This document shows positions 63,200-64,000 of a DNA stretch of 64,000 nucleotides, piece by piece. The notes under the pieces were generated by a model that was given only the letters and a program-made list of their open reading frames with translations, was not told where the DNA came from and did not search any database. Position 1 is the first letter of the stretch. The number at the start of each line of letters is the position of its first letter. A program made the translations under genes and the position numbers. This DNA comes from Komarekiella delphini-convector SJRDD-AB1 (lineage in GTDB: Bacteria > Cyanobacteriota > Cyanobacteriia > Cyanobacteriales > Nostocaceae), in NCBI RefSeq assembly GCF_014831675.1, contig NZ_VJXY01000003.1, forward strand, positions 1-64,000, given 5' to 3'.

Positions 63200-64000
63200 T
63201 ATGATGTAATTAATAACTCATAAATCATTCCTCTTTTTTTTGTATTAGAATTTATTGAGCGTGCTGCTACTATAGGGTAAATATTAAAATTAATTTGCTT
63301 GTACAACTTTCTAATATATTCACAATCAGAATTACATACCATAACTTTGACACCACGACTTGCTAGTTCAGCACAAGTATCTCTCAAACATTCTTGGTCT
63401 TTTTCATCAAAAGAATTTTGACTATAACCAGTAAAATAACTAGTGCTACTTATAGGATGATAAGGTGGGTCGCAGAAGACAAAATCATTATTGCTGGCTG
63501 CATAATTTAGCATATCTGCAAAATCTGCTTGTTTAATCTCAGATGTAGAAAGTGCGACTGAAGCTGCTCGCAATAAATCTTCAGGGCAGATATTGGGATT
63601 TTCGTATCTACCTAATGGCACATTAAATTTTCCCTGTGAGTTGACGCGATAAAGACCATTAAAACAAGTTTTATTGAGATAAATTAGACGAGCAGCTTTC
63701 TCTAAATCAGTAAACTTTAAGTTAGCTCGCATACTGTAGTAATAATCTCTATTATGTCGGATTTTATGATCTTTTAAAAGAGAAATCAATTCCTCGACGT
63801 TATCCCTAACACAACGATATGTTGTAATTAATTCGGCGTTAATATCAGTTAAAATTGCTGTGGTTGGTTGGAGATAGAAAAAAACAGCACCACCACCTAA
63901 GAATGGCTCATAGTAAGTTTGATAGCTTCTAGGAAAATAAGGAATATATTGCTGAATTAACCTACTTTTACCCCCTGCCCACTTCAAAAATGGACGCGGG
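63196..64000 (-). CDS. D12-class N6-adenine DNA methyltransferase, 5' end beyond the window
   Basis: About 268 residues seen. Dam-family motif I FLKWAGGKSRLI lies at the extreme N-terminal side, YYEPFLGGGAVFFYL follows, and the catalytic motif IV DPPY lies in FVFCDPPYHPISSTSYF. The frame stays open through RPFLKWAGGK to base 64000, so the true start lies outside. The TTG at 63987 falls inside the conserved motif and cannot be the start. It methylates adenine in DNA, presumably protecting against the convergent nuclease. Confidence 0.9.
   Translation of the reverse strand, partial: PRPFLKWAGGKSRLIQQYIPYFPRSYQTYYEPFLGGGAVFFYLQPTTAILTDINAELITTYRCVRDNVEELISLLKDHKIRHNRDYYYSMRANLKFTDLEKAARLIYLNKTCFNGLYRVNSQGKFNVPLGRYENPNICPEDLLRAASVALSTSEIKQADFADMLNYAASNNDFVFCDPPYHPISSTSYFTGYSQNSFDEKDQECLRDTCAELASRGVKVMVCNSDCEYIRKLYKQINFNIYPIVAARSINSNTKKRGMIYELLITSY

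Noticed and set aside
63196-63987. TTG at 63987 as the start of the adenine methylase
   Set aside because: It falls within the conserved FLKWAGGK motif, and the frame stays open with RPF upstream to the window edge, so the gene is truncated by the window.

Overview
The window comes from a filamentous, heterocyst-type cyanobacterium of the Nostoc/Anabaena group. The evidence is photosynthesis genes (petM, ycf39, psaC), a FurA-SigC-peptidoglycan-binding neighbourhood like that of Anabaena PCC 7120, a HetZ-type gene, cobN, an NblR-type regulator, many GCGATCGC (HIP1) octamers, and many heptanucleotide arrays and small palindromic repeats typical of these genomes. The gene content is mostly chromosomal housekeeping with islands of accessory and decayed DNA.

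Layout. 0-5.5 kb is a scarred region: the tail of an IS4-type transposase, a C5-methyltransferase remnant overlapping a GH79-type glycosidase on the opposite strand, a 1.3 kb non-coding stretch with a diverged ~267 bp tandem repeat, and a histidine kinase truncated by an IS903-type element whose other flank is an IS630 transposase tail. 5.5-18.8 kb is core metabolism and photosynthesis: pdxA, petM, ycf39, nadK, an NblR-type regulator, a DUF192 lipoprotein, an aminotransferase, trpC, lpdA and mtnP. 18.8-24.9 kb is a complete lasso-peptide cluster on the minus strand. Reading along that strand the order is RRE protein B1, leader protease B2, cyclase C, a 48-residue precursor A (too short for routine calling), an HPr-kinase-like tailoring kinase K and an ABC exporter D.

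25-28.6 kb carries a DUF6745 protein, tRNA-Pro(CGG), lipA and gpsA. 29-33.5 kb is a tight plus-strand group: a small membrane protein, a protein with two copies of one domain, a PEP-CTERM secreted protein and an O-antigen-ligase-like protein. Next come sigC and furA, then on the minus strand a four-repeat peptidoglycan-binding protein and cobN, which has accepted several in-frame repeat insertions. 42-50 kb holds a GAF histidine kinase, nanE, a sugar-type ABC ATPase, a carotenoid-desaturase-like oxidoreductase, a methyltransferase and a DNA glycosylase. 50-52.4 kb is another decayed patch (CHAT remnant, heptad-repeat pseudogene, duplicated Uma2 tail). 53-62 kb returns to core genes: glmS, psaC, an SDR, a pentapeptide-repeat protein, larC, a Sua5/YciO protein and a HetZ-family gene. 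The right edge holds a PD-(D/E)XK nuclease and a Dam-type methylase arranged tail to tail, probably a restriction-modification pair.

The strongest candidate for an undescribed system is the lasso-peptide locus. The precursor has the full YxxPxLxxxGxxxxLT leader motif. Its predicted core starts with Gly, has Asp at core position 9 and ends in Ser. A kinase of the family that phosphorylates the C-terminal Ser of paeninodin-type lasso peptides is encoded next to it. The product is therefore predicted to be a phosphorylated nine-residue-ring lasso peptide. Everything here is read directly from the sequence; no database search was run.
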